NCBI RefSeq assembly: GCF_963662255.1
Contig: NC_085046.1
Span: 19,194,809 to 19,258,808, forward strand
Length of the DNA stretch: 64,000 bases
Reading direction: 5' to 3'
DNA from: Cinclus cinclus
Taxonomy: Eukaryota; Chordata; Aves; Passeriformes; Cinclidae
Numbering within the stretch: position 1 is the stretch's first letter; every line of letters begins with the position of its first letter. The notes beneath the pieces were generated by a model. That model ran no database searches, had not been told where the DNA came from, and saw nothing but the letters and a program-made list of their open reading frames with translations. The position numbers were made by a program, and so were the translations under genes. Positions 38,101 to 51,000 of this stretch are shown piece by piece.

Positions 38101-39280
38101 TAATTCTAATTAGTTCTAGATGGTGATACTTTTGTTCCTCTTCCAAGTCATACATCAAGCTTCTCATCATTAAATTTGCTTTTGCTAGTTGACACAGGCA
38201 GGGATGCTGCAGAAGCTTCAGAACAGAATCAAACTCTGTGGCTCTTCATCAAAAGCTTAAAGCTTTGGGAGTCCACCAGTCTGTACCGCACACTAGCAAG
38301 TATTCATTTACAACTTTAAGGAAAGCCCACTAAATATACAATAAAAATTATAATAAAAATAATGTGTTAGTCGAAATCTCATGAGACATCTCTGGTATGT
38401 TGATGAATTACTAAGGAGAACACCTTGAACAAAGCTGGATGATAAATGCATGGAATGTCTGTGTTTTCCATATCAAAAATGATGAAAGATTCCATAATAT
38501 ATTAACCAAAGAGATCAAATTACTGCAGTCTTGAATACAGTTGTTTGCTAGCAACATAGAAAAACAGTGGCAGCAAAGGTAAACTTGCACTAAAACAAAC
38601 AAGCAAATATTATGGAAAGAAAAGGTTGCAAGTTCATATAAAATAACACAAGTAAATTAAAACTCTATTTGCATACTGAGGCTGATACAAATGGGGCTAC
38701 CAGAACACCACACCAGGGATTTTTTTTCTCTGTTATTCCCTTTACCTCCAATTCAGTCAATGTTCTCTCAGAAAATTAGACTTTTTAAAATGTAGCTTAA
38801 GCATTTGCCCTTAGAGAAGGGTTATACAAATCTCACCAGATTCTTCCTACAGGCCTGAACTTCACCCAGGAAGAGTTACTACCATTTTTGACAGAAGAAG
38901 CCTGGTGAACATGGTGATTCCTAGCAAGACTTGGAGTCAGTGGTGAGGGGCAATGGGGACAAGCAGCAGGTCTCTCTAAGAGCTCTTTTCCCATCAAGAC
39001 CAATGCACAGTAAAAGGCAAAGCCATTGCTCTCAAAATTACAGCACAGCACTACTGGTGAGGTAGAAAGGGAGGTGATGAATTTTTGGCATTATAGACCT
39101 TATAGTCCATTTATAAGGACTCAATCTATGCCAGGCACACAGTGATATAGCCTGAGCTGTCAACTAATAGTTTGTCATTGAATGTCAATCACCATTCACA
39201 CTTTGTGGCCTGTGACCTTTCTTCTCATATAGAAATAACTGTCTCAGAGGAAATTGTAAATTCGTGTTAGTTTCTCTTTT
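35181..39280. other. Unique AT-rich DNA, no recognised gene
   Basis: Contains many 60-100 codon frames on both strands (for example 36312-36560 and 37402-37665 minus, 37743-38039 plus). They are hydrophobic, overlap unrelated frames and show no family motif. No large repeat was recognised. Confidence 0.5.
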
Positions 39281-39790
39281 GTGGCTTCTGATCCACTCTT
39301 GACATCAGAGGCTGGGAGCTGCAAAGAGAGCTTCAAAGATCCAAGGATTCACATGTGTAGGAAGCTTCAGCTGCTACCTCTGGGGCCCCTGGCAGCCCTG
39401 TATGTTCCCATGGTCACTTCTCCATCCCTGCTTCCACTCCTAGCTGGAACAGATCTTGTGATAGCTCAAGTCTGCCTTGGTGTACACTGAGCGTTACAGT
39501 TTTTCTTTGCTGCTAGCAGAGGTGGGCAGACAGGGCAGCACTGTGGGATGCAGCTCAACATGAGCCCCAGTGAGGGAGCTGGGAGGTGTCAGACTCCAGG
39601 AAGATGCTTCGCAAGGCCAACACCTTCACTTTGCAAATGAGAAACAGACCAAAAGCCACAGCATCCTCTGCAGCAACAGTACAACATGCAGATCTAGGAG
39701 ACTGAGGAGTTTAGCAGGCTTTTGCTGACAACAACCAGTTTGAGGAGCCACCCTCACTGCTGACTTTCCTATGGAGCCTGTGAAGTCAAC
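39281..39790. other. Isolated GC-richer block of unknown origin
   Basis: About 500 bases with clearly more G and C than the surroundings, bounded by AT-rich DNA. Plus-strand frame 39281-39490 and minus-strand frame 39626-39826 fall inside or at its edge and have no recognised motif. It could be an old unrecognised transposon, a non-coding exon or a small regulatory region. I could not find LTR-type termini or a CR1 landmark in it. Confidence 0.35.
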
Positions 39791-41409
39791 ACAGCTAAAA
39801 AAATGAACTGCAATATGAAAAAACATGAACTGAGGCTAGAGTCTCAGCTCTGTAATTGCTGTTCCCATGTGTTCTGCTCTGCATTGTAGTCTGTAAGGAG
39901 TGAATTAAAATAACTTCAGCTACCAATTTTTGCTTATAACTAACCAGAAAATGATTAGAATAAATAAATAAATATTCCAATATAAAGCAATATCACCTGT
40001 GGTTAACTTCACTCCCACTCTCCTAGCTAAGCATAGAAGTAAAGAGCTTGAATTGTGTCTTGCCACTTTCACATTTCAAGTACATGAACTGTGTCTCCAT
40101 TTACTGAAGGGTATATAAGAATATATGAAATCCAGAGCTAATACTCCATCTCGTGGCAGACGATTATGTTCCTTGCACAAGAATAACACATTTACAAAAT
40201 CGTGACTGTATAATTTCATTAAGACTGTTATATAATTCTGTTAAGGTTAAAAATATAAAGATAGACACCTTTCCCCAGAATTAGAGTAGAACTATCTGTA
40301 CATATATGTGTGGTGGTAGAAAGCAACTGTAGTTTGAAATCCCCAATTTGCAGCAAAACTTCTCCCGACTGAAAAAAAAAAAAAAACAATCCCCAAATGC
40401 CAATGCCACAATCACTACCAGAACACAAAAAAAAAAAAAAAAAAAAAGAAAAGCCCCACAAAAACAAGACAACCCCAAATCCCATAACAAACAAACAAAA
40501 AAAATCAAATAAATTGACAATAAAATAGAATTCCTGGAATATAGAAACTTAGTGCATTTTTTTCTGATATAAATTCTTCACAGATTTCATAGAAAATACA
40601 GCAAAACAGAATAACAGGATGAGTTAATCTGACTTCTTGTGTGTTATAGATCTGTAGGCATTGATCCAATATTCTAATACATACACAAAACGCTGTAGCC
40701 TTCCAAAATAAAATCTATGCTCCAAGAAAAGAATGTGTGTTGCACCTTAATTTTCCAGAGATACACTTATTTATCTAACCTCTAATCCACACATAAATAA
40801 AATCAATCACCAAACCATTCTTTGGTTCATTTGCAAAACTAGCACTGTCAAGCAGCTAGAAGCCCTTGAAATTAGTTGGATCATATAAATATTGAATTAT
40901 AATACTGAATCAAGTCAAGTAAACAAAGTCAAAGAACCCAAAAACCCTAACACTAGTTCAGTGGAATATTGGGAACATGGCACCAAATTATTCTTTTCCT
41001 GACAACCATGTGAGCAGACAGTGACAGTTCTGAAGTCCTGAAAAAAATCAAAATGGGAAAATACTACCCTGAAACTATCTCATACATGGATGATAATCTC
41101 TTATAAACAAATCAATCAGTTCTCTTTCAAGCACTTTTGCTGCATCTCCACAATGAGCTTTAGGAGATACCACAGGTAGTAAACAAGAAAAATAATTTAT
41201 CTTACACTCCGCAAAACCAATTGTGGCAGCACATTAGGACACTCCTATATTATTGGAGCCTCCTCTGCTTCATCAGACTGGAGCATATTTTAGCTTCTCT
41301 GCAGAGTGCTCCAGTCATATACTGACCCATGTCAGGATAAAATTAGCAAGCACTGGGCCCCCCCTCCAAACATTTCTTTCCATGAAAGGAACTATAATTT
41401 TTCAGATTA
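39791..41409. other. AT-rich unique DNA with A-rich tracts
   Basis: No gene can be supported. The main structure is the pair of A tracts at 40372-40510, listed separately. Phe-rich minus-strand frames across that tract are artefacts. Confidence 0.55.
40372..40510 (+). repeat. Two poly(A) tracts and A-rich low complexity
   Basis: An A15 run (40372-40386) and an A21 run (40427-40447) are separated by about 40 unique bases. They are followed by A-rich sequence with interspersed C up to about 40510. No clear retrocopy body was recognised upstream of either run. Confidence 0.9.
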
Positions 41410-41505
41410 GATGGAATCACAGAATTGATGAAGTTGGAAGGGACCATAGTGGGTTATCTGGTTCAACATTGCTGGTCACTCTTGAGCAAAATGGAAAAAG
41501 TGAGT
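41410..41505 (-). mobile_element. CR1 LINE 3'-end fragment
   Basis: A short reverse-orientation CR1 tip. 'aatcacagaattgatgaagt' and then 'tggaagggaccatag' match the inverted CR1 3' terminus, followed by a decayed version of the 'gctcaaagcagggtcacctagagca'-type region (seen here as 'ggtcactcttgagcaaaatg'). The right boundary is uncertain by some tens of bases. The copy is too short to assign a subfamily. Confidence 0.75.
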
Positions 41506-43376
41506 TCATAGGCAGCCTGAATCTTTGCAAACCTTCTGCCCCTGCTTCTGAGTACAGCTAGGAGATTTATCAGAGAAAACATCCATGTTACAAAGGGAGA
41601 AATCTTTTATTAAGTACCCACACACTGGCAAACAATTCTAAAGAAGCCATCACACCACTGATACCACTAGTTAACTTCTCACAACAGATTTATTTTCAGA
41701 ATACCACCAAACTGAGGGACTTATAGAAAGTCTGCTACATTATCTGGACATCCATTTTCCTGAACAATGCCGTTGGACTCTGATCACGTGAGAGGCACAG
41801 GGACTGCACTCACAGATCACTTCTCCCTTACCTGTGGTGGAACACACAACCAAAATTCACCACTACTGCTTGAAGCAGACAATTGATTAAATGCTCTAGA
41901 AGTAAAAATAATTGGTGAATAATCATGTCAAACTGAACCACAGCTTGACTATTTAGACTTTCATTTTCAAGATCTTTAAGGAAAGTACTAAGTCAACACA
42001 AACACATATGAAAGTCATCCAAATGTCTTGTTATATTAAATTTGAGGGACAGTGTACCCCAGACCATCCCCACCTCAAGTGTTTCTGCTTAACTTTTGAT
42101 AGAAGAACGAGGATCAAGACCAACAGGCAGAAAGGAAAACTTTTCTTTTATAATTCCAATATCACTCAAGGGAGAATTTCAAACTTAGGATTCATTTTAA
42201 GTCTTTACTACCTGATATTCCCACTATAGCCATGGTCACCTGGCTCTGGGTAGAAAGCTGTCTTTTTAGAGACATACAGTTGTGTTTCAGACACTCGTGT
42301 TCTTCAGCTACAATCATCACAGCTAAGAAAGCCCAAAAATAGCAGCCAGCCCTAAATAGCTGTTTACTAAGTGTCAGAGTCACCATGAATACTCCAGACT
42401 ATCACCTCGCTGTGTACACTCAGAAAAATAATGAGTCTCAGAAAAATAGTGAGATTCAAGAGCTGTTTTCTGATATGCAAATCTTCTGTGCTATTAGAAC
42501 TTGCTTGATCCCCAGAATGGGTGCTGAAATAGTGATTAAAATGGTTAGAATGTCCACCGAGAGCAAGCTTTATTTTTAACACTATATTTATGCCAGGAAA
42601 CTCATATGAAAAGTATGACAAGGACATTTATAACAGAGGCAAGGAGAATGCTGTATTACCTGTTTGTCATTAAAACCTCTCAGATATCAAATACTTGGAT
42701 AAAACTATAAAGTATTCCACAAATCACTATTTAGCCAAGACATTGTAGCCAGTATGACCAACTTAATGCATTCTTGCCCTTGTGGCAAGCAACATCAGTG
42801 AATTTTAATAAGTGATATACTTTTTGCCATTTAATTATTATTCTAGGAGACAATGAGTAAAAAAAAAAAAAAGGGTAATAACCAATCATTTATCTCAGTC
42901 ATTACCTCTTAGTAAATGCCTTAGTCACAGCTGACAGACTCACAAAAGCCTGCGAAGAAAACAAAACCCAAGAAGACAACCAAAAGAGACTTAAAATCTG
43001 TGGTCTCCAAGAAAATCAGGACTCTGCTTATGTACAAGATCCTGAGATGGAGTGGGGTGGGAAAAGCTAATTTAGGATTGGAAAAAAAGAACATTTCTAG
43101 ACCTCAAGGAAGAATGTTTACCTTATTAAATTTTAAAACCATCAAGATAAGACTGTACAGGCAGATAATATTAAATAGAGAATTAAATATGATAAAATCT
43201 GTTTGAAGATAACCATAGAAATATTTTCAATAATGTAAGCAATCCATCATCACTATTTTATCTGCTGTGATCTTGCTTCTACAGACAGCACATTTTTTAA
43301 CTTAACTGAAACAAAATTAAAACAGCTTCAAATTACATTCTGACTAACTGAATGTCCTTTCCTGTGTTAATTAGAT

Positions 43377-43787
43377 ATGGTGTTATTCACATCATGCTCC
43401 CTTACTCAACAGCTGATGTTTATAGCCCTAAAGCACATCATGTGTCAGTGTAGGTGCAGCAATTTATTCTCTATTCATAATCTGCAATGTCATCAGGGTG
43501 AAAAAGGTGCCATAAACATCAAATGGCTATGGATATTTTTAATTTGGATAACTTGGTGTCTCTGGACTTCAACACCCACATCCCAGAGACATCATTCTGC
43601 TCAGTGTGGCCAGACATGTCACCTTCTGTGGCATTATCTGGAGATTTCCCACTGGACACAATATGTGCAACAATTTAGACAGCAAAAGACAATGAAAAAT
43701 AGCCTAAAATATGGACATGAAGAAGAGTCAGAAGACAATGGTTTTCCTATTACATCGTGTAATGAAGTGACTCCTAAAAGGAAATAA
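43377..43787 (+). other. Longest ATG-started frame, probably chance
   Basis: It starts with a true ATG at 43377 and runs 136 codons to TAA. Cysteine and histidine are frequent ('CQCRCSNLFSIHNLQCH'), but the spacing does not match a zinc-finger pattern I know. A tryptophan-rich hydrophobic stretch follows ('WLWIFLIWITWCLW'). No Kozak-like context, intron signals or family match could be supported. A frame of this length is not surprising by chance in 64 kb read in six frames. Confidence 0.1.
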
Positions 43788-46270
43788 AAAACCAACTAGT
43801 TTTCTCAATCCTTCCATTGGAAGGATCAGCTGTGGTGCTCAGGACAGTTGGCTGGTGGATGCATTAATGGAAAATGTTAATCTGGTTAATGTGAGTGCTG
43901 CATCACCTTTGTAGAGTTAATATAAGCTACATTTTTACTGGACCTTCCACTTTAAAACATTCTGGGATTTCTCAAAAATCCAGAGGAAAAAAGGGTTCCA
44001 AGGTACTGCCTCACTGACAGTTGACCATTACCCAAAAAAATTAGTTCTAGGACACTAATTGGCTACATATATTTTGCAGTTTAGTTGTAAAAGTTATTTC
44101 AATTAAAAATGTAATAGAGTATTTATTATTGAAACAATAGAAAGAGAAGGAAGTTTAGCTTATTATCTGAAGCATTAATGAATTTTTCCCTGGTGATCGA
44201 TCCCATCTGTTTCTGTTGATGCTTTAGCACAGATATTGACAAATGGGAGAACAATCAGATGTCTATACTTACAAAATCAATTTTACATTGAGACTTTCCT
44301 AAAAAGTCCATTTAAGGAAGTTTAAAATCAAGAGTAAGCAAACTAACGTGATGTTTTAAGTTAGCTTTCTGTGCTAGCCAAGCTCCCACCCACCCCCACT
44401 CCCCATTAAAAAAAAAAAACCAAAACTGAGAAGACAAGTATGTCAGCATTTCCTCAGTCATTTTTGTGAACTAACATTATTTAAGACTAAAGAGGTAGGG
44501 TAGAGAATGCAGTATGAGTCTGAGTAGAAGGGGATAGATGAGAGATGGATTTATTTTCATATGACTATAGAATGATTAATAACTATTAATTTGATACTAA
44601 TCTTCTACTTCTCTTATTATAGTTAATCGTAGTATTTGACCCAAGAGAGAACAAAATTTTTTATCATCTCCAGTACTCCTAAATCCTCATCCTTTCTCAA
44701 ACTTCAGTTAAAACGCTAATCTGACCTACTTTATTTTAAAATGGTTGTACAGGACACATCACACAACAGAGGACATGGGAATTTTCATCCCATCTTCTGT
44801 GTGACCTTCCTGCAGCTTCTTTTTCCAGCAAGCTTTTCTTTCTCCTGCTTATTCAAGAGCTGTCTGTACTTCCTCAGCCCAGGATGGGGCCTGAAGCTCA
44901 TCCCAGCTCTGTTGCTGGGGAGAGCTATAACAGAGGAGCTCAAAGACACTCAGGACTGTAGAAGAGGAGGGCAGTAGTAACTATCTTCAAGAGTTTTAAG
45001 AGTGAAATGCAGAAAGTCAAACATGGCTAGTCGTCATCTGTTTTTCATATCTTGTTTTCTGGACACTCGAATGAGCTTGCTAGAAGTACTCTGGAGAGCA
45101 GGGTAACTTTTAAAGACCTGAAGCCTGTGGAAACTGGAGCAGCATAGGAAGCAAAAGCCACTTAAAATTTGTTCAGGTCTCTGCCTTTTTCCCTGGTATC
45201 TGCTACATTTCCTAAGAAAGAGAATGCTCGGAAGCAATTTTTGATCAAATTCCCTTCAGCACAATTTAGGTAGGATCAAGGAAAATACAAAATAAAGAAC
45301 GGGAGAGAGATTAAAATGAAATGCACAGATACTTCTGCAATGGCCTGATGCACATTTGACATCAGTTTCTTTGACTATCTTTTCTCTTGCATCCTTAATG
45401 CTAAATGAGCTCCATACCAGCTAATCTATTCCCTTTTTGATTTCTGAATACTGTCTGAGCACTCACTTCAGAGAGCTGTGCAGTCCATGGCAGGAGTGAA
45501 CCAGCTATTGCTGTCTTCAGAAGGAACCAATGTCAGCCAAGCTAGAGCAGCCGTGCTGAGCCTGCACCACACTACATCCATTATTTTCACTTGGAAAGAA
45601 AGGGAACAGAGATTCAGTTCCTGCACTCCACTGAGTGGCCATATTTTCTTTTTGTTGGATGCATTCTTTTCCCTTTTGGTTCTCATTAATGATCAAGACA
45701 AGTTCATGCGAAACGACAACACACAACTGAGACTTAACAGCATCGTTTGTCATAAGGCAAATGAGAACTTTTGTGTTCCTATAGTTATGTAGCTGTACCA
45801 AGGAGAAAATATGAGTTGTTCCTAATCAGTTCCTCACCTGTTCCAAATTAGAAAAGCATGCCTTTATTCATTTCCAAACTTCCTACTTGAATGAGTGCAA
45901 TAGGTAAAAGTCATGGTAGAAAAGTCAGTTCTCAGAAGTAACATTCTAGCTGGTGCTATGCTCAACACTATAGGAAATTGCTTTCTCAAGACACTTCCTG
46001 ACTCAACATTTAGGACGATTATGATGCTACAATGCTATTTCATAAAGATAATTTTACATATAAGAAATGAAACAATCACAAGCTTATACCTTATTATAAA
46101 AAGAATTCTGACGTTTAAGAGCTTTTCATAATTTATTTTCTAAAACCTATTTTCAAAAGCACAGTGTTTCCAGAAACCATTATCCCATACCCTTGTCAAA
46201 CTTAAGAGGCTATCAATGGCCCAGGAACTGACTTTTGAAAAATATTTTTTTCCTTATGGCTTCCTGGAAT

Positions 46271-46333
46271 AAAGCAAACAAAAAATTAAAAAATAATAAA
46301 AACAAAAAATAAAACAAGCAAACAAACAAAAAA
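46271..46333 (+). repeat. A-rich low-complexity tract
   Basis: About 60 bases of nearly pure A broken by single C, T or TT, ending in an acaaacaaacaaa pattern. It is a low-complexity sequence in unique DNA. Confidence 0.85.
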
Positions 46334-48062
46334 TATTTTTTTACCCCTATCAACTTCCAAATTTTGTCATAACTCTGGCAACACTTCGAGAGTTAGTGAA
46401 TCAAGGATGAAGTACACTGAAATTAATTGAAAAACAATAAGCTTTTGTTCTTTTATAATAAGGTGATAGAGAAAATTGAATTAGTTGAAAAGTATCAAAA
46501 CTTTGTTGGTAAACACAATGGTATCACTTAATAAAAGTACATTTTTTCCTTTTAAACCTGATGCCACTCACTCTGATTTGTAGGTACTCAAGCTTCAGGT
46601 TGGCAATACAATGTAAAAATCAGGGCATAGGTTTAAGGAATAAATTAAATATCATCTAAGTAAGACTGAGTAAAGTAAAATCCACATAGCTGAGGGTGAT
46701 TTAGCTGATTTGGGAAAAATATATTTTTAAAAAAAGGACTCATTGAATTCCTGTACTAATGAATATAAACTGAATTGTTAATCACAAAAACAGGATGTGT
46801 TTTTTCCATTTCCACCTTCATTTTTCACTTTAGCGACCTTTACCACTTCGCTGTTGTAGGTGGTATTTTTAAAATGTCCTAGAAGAATTCAAGAAACTTC
46901 AAGAGCAGCTTCTATTCTGGTCTTTTGAGGCATATTGCTCCTCTTCTCCCTTTAAGAAAATATAGAGTCCTAACAAGGTCTCCATTAAATGTCTTATTAA
47001 ATATTCATAGAGATTTTGGCTTTAATTAAAAAGAACACATTTTGGGGTCTTGACCTATCCCAATTTGAGAATTACCTTTGAGATTTGTCTCGTCATTATC
47101 ACACATCCTTTTAATTAGTAGGTGGACAATTATAAGACTGACAGTATTCTAGCAAGGATGTAATAAAAAATGTTCCCACTAATTTTATGTAAAGCCCACT
47201 AGAGGGATTCAGCTATTTGCAAAGTAGGCACATCATGGCAACACTAGGAGGCAAGTCCTTACTCTACTTCTTCATTTCTCAAGCAAGAAAATTCTCCTAT
47301 AATAACAGAAGATGGAAAAAAAATGCTTCTATTAAAGTACACTGAATGAAGACAAAGAAATAACATGCTAAAGATTGACTTATAAAATGCTAAGTGAAGT
47401 TAGCAGGGCTGAAAGCTTCATACAAGAAAATTACCCCATCACTACCAAAATCTGAGGGAAAAGAGAGCATAAATGAGCAGTAGATCCTCTTACAGCGTGA
47501 GACAATAACCTTTTCATCTAATGCAGCCTTCTGTTTCGAGCAGTATCAACACTGAATTCAGACCTTGCTATAATAAGTGACTTCAAAGTCAGAAACTGCA
47601 TTCCAACCTACTTTTAATATGGATAGGATGTTTTTAAATCAAAAGCACTGCTATCAATTATTATCAGAAACTCCGTCCTGCACATCAGGAGATACACCTG
47701 CACAGCAAAAGAAACATCCTCTTTAGCTAAAGCACTTGCAAGCTATCCTCCTTTTCCCTCTTTAAAAATAAGATGCATTTTTGGCACCAAATACAGAGAC
47801 AAAGCATATGAGGGCTGTGCAAAAATTTACATAAGCAATTGCAGGCAAGACCCTGTAGTACTGTGAGAGTCCAGTTCAGAATAAATGAAGATACTAGGGG
47901 CATAAAAATCTAGTAGAAAATACTTCATTGTTTAATGACAGGAATAAAGCCACATAATTGACATTCTGCACCCAAGTATTTCCCTAAGGCCTCACTGGCT
48001 GCAAGCCAGTTGTCAGACAACAGACGTTTATTAATTTTCTCCGCATGATAAAATTCCTTTTA

Positions 48063-48065
<3 letters not shown>

Positions 48066-48093
<28 letters not shown>
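48066..48093 (+). repeat. A28 homopolymer
   Basis: Twenty-eight uninterrupted A residues. A small perfect hairpin ('actggct'/'agccagt', three-base loop) lies about 60 bases upstream at 47994-48010. No processed pseudogene body was recognised. Confidence 0.95.
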
Positions 48094-48096
<3 letters not shown>

Positions 48097-51000
48097 CAAG
48101 AAAACATAAATATTTTTATTAAAACAAAACCTTATTTCATTTCAAAGCCATTAAATGCCTTTAGACCTCTTTGAACTTCCTACTGTATGTCTACTGCTGA
48201 AGATAGTATCCACAGATTGTGATAATGCAAAAGACCTTGTTCCAAATGGCAGACAGGCAGAGCAATATGCAAACAGGATTAGTGGCAGAATGCTACCATT
48301 ATTCTTCAAAAAATAAAAGTTGAAACAAATAATTTATTACCTCATTATCTACTTAGGAAAAAGCTTTCTGTCCAATAACGTCAGCACTGAAACATAAAAA
48401 CATCTATGCCAAAAGCTAAAAATATAAATTTTCAGTGTGTCTTTTTGCTGCATGTTTCTGTATAAGAATTTTTCTTATCACCCAAATATCTACCAGTACT
48501 TCATTTTTTGCAAAGGACAAAAGTCTACAGCAAATTTACAAATCATCCAAGAAGTGCAGGCCAAATTAATCCACCCACTCATCGTCCCATAACCCTTTGA
48601 TTTCTAGGAAGGAATGCAAGAAATCTTAGCGGGCCAATCACACTTGTCCCTCTGTATTGCCCTTTTAAACTTCCAGTATCAATAGAAAAAATATCATATA
48701 GAAAGATATATTTCATTTGTGCATTAATTCCCATGTTTTCTTAGACATAGTGTATATTTGTTAGAATGAAACTACTAAAAGGGTGCAATTGAAACATGGC
48801 CCAACTACCCTAATATTCAATGAACACGCGTATAGATTCTGTTACAGAATTTTAAAAGGCTGTATTCAAAAATTTTCTATCTATAAAATCTTGCAACCAC
48901 CCAAAACCAAGCTTCTGTTCTGCTATGAACCAATGAAACACAATACATGGACAGGTTAAAGCAGAAGACAAAACAGGTGGTCTCACTGCTGAATTTTCCA
49001 GTGTTCTTCACAAGCAACAAGCTGTTCAGATAAATATTTATGGCATATTGACCAATGGGATCAAAAATGAAAATTTATCCGTTGAAAATTCTTTTTCAGA
49101 ATAAATATTAGAATCCTACAAAACCACAAGCTGTGGAATACCTAATAAAGGCACAGTAACAAGAAAGGATCACAAATTGTTGCATAAGAAATATTTGTCG
49201 CATAAAAAGAAATTGCAAGTTTTCCATGATGCAATACATTATCATCAGGATGACGCTGAGTATAAGTCTGGAAAAACTGAAACTGTGAATAAGGGAGAGG
49301 AGGGGGGGAGTATTCTTGTGTGCTACCTGAAATTTAGGAGCCCGAGGTGGCAGAGCATTTCACAATGAGACTCTTAATAGAAACTGATACTGGCCCCAAA
49401 GCAGAGTGCAGAAAAAAAACCAAAGCAAACCTGACCAAATAATGCTTTGGTGCCTTGGAGTATTGTGTAAATTACACCAAGCAGATTTAGACATTCCATT
49501 TAGAAAGAAAAATAAAAAGCTCATGCTAGCACTAGAGAAAATGTACTAGAGAAAAATCGTTAAAAGAAATTAAAATAAAAGCAAATAAGAAGTACATATC
49601 TACAAAGAAAATGTATGAAAAGGAAAATGTGAATGCGCACAGTGTGATCTGACTGCAATTTCAGTTCATATTTGGACATGTTTTGTCTGCTGCAGTTACC
49701 GTTTCATACAACGTTTGAAGTGAAAGAAAAAGAAATTTAAATGTGGGAAAATCAATTCTAACCATGTAGCTCAGGGAAGAGTTATTTAAGAGTAACCTTA
49801 TTCATCTTCAGACAAAACACAGTCCTTGATTCAGAATTCAGAAGGATTTCCTGAGCTGGGCTGATTTCCCACTGACTTCAGTAGAAGGATTTGATGTGAA
49901 ACCTTGCAAGTGCCCTCCAGGTCCTGCCCATGTCCCCACCATCCATGGACTCAGCCCACGAGAGCCAGGTGCCATCAGGCCATCCCATGCTCTGTGCTGG
50001 CCAAAGCTGCCCCTTGAGCTTTGCTTTTCCTTGGCCAAGGGGGTCTCTGCTTCACTTGGATGACAATTTTCACTGAAGTTGTACAAAACATGTTACCTGT
50101 TGGACTTTCATCACTCTGCCAAACTGAGGGGGAAAAAAAGTAGACTCTGAAGTTGTTAGGCCAGAATGACACAAGAAAAGGTAAGGGATTGACCTGCTTA
50201 AATACTGGTCTGAGTGCCACATTTACCCCTTGAGCACCCACAATATCCAACACCAGATGAGCCAAACATAACTCAGAACCTATCAAACTCCATTTCCTGT
50301 TGCAGTTCCAGCTTGAAGTCAAATAAGAATTTTCAGTACTTCAGATATGGTTTTCTTTCTTGTACGGGCCATCAGATTTTTACCTTTTTTTTTAATATGA
50401 ATACCACAAAAACAACAGGACAATCTATAATTTACCTTATTAAAAAATTGTTTTGCATTTCTGGGTACCAATTACTTCTCTAGCTGGGTTTCAGCTCACC
50501 TTCCCTTTTTTTAGATGGGTACATTTCTATGGAGGACAACAACCATTTTTTTTTCTTATGTGCTCTAAAATGCAACATTATCAAATGAACAACTGAACCA
50601 TCATTATCTGCCAGCTATCCTATCCACTGATTTAATTCAAGATAAAAGTAGCCAAATGGCTTTATATATGATAAAAAGTGGAAACAGCAGATTGCTTATA
50701 AGATAAGAAGAGACTATGGTAAGTCAATCATAAGTACAGGAGATGAGAGCTAATATGTATTGGTATGATGAAGACTGACATGCCCATTACCAAAGTGGAA
50801 CAATTTTTAGCAGTAAAAAGATTACACATGATGGTGTGAAATAAAAAATTGACTAGACTTTATAGAACATGGAAACTCAGAAGCTTCAAAAGTATTATTA
50901 AAATTTTCTGCAAAAGAAATCTCCATAGATAAAAAGAATCAGAGCAATTATGCTGCTGCTTAATGTGAAAAAAAAAATACTAACTTATCTTGTATACAGC

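Noticed and set aside
40228..40520. Phe-rich minus-strand frames of 79-88 codons
   Set aside because: They are translations of poly(A) and CAAA tracts.
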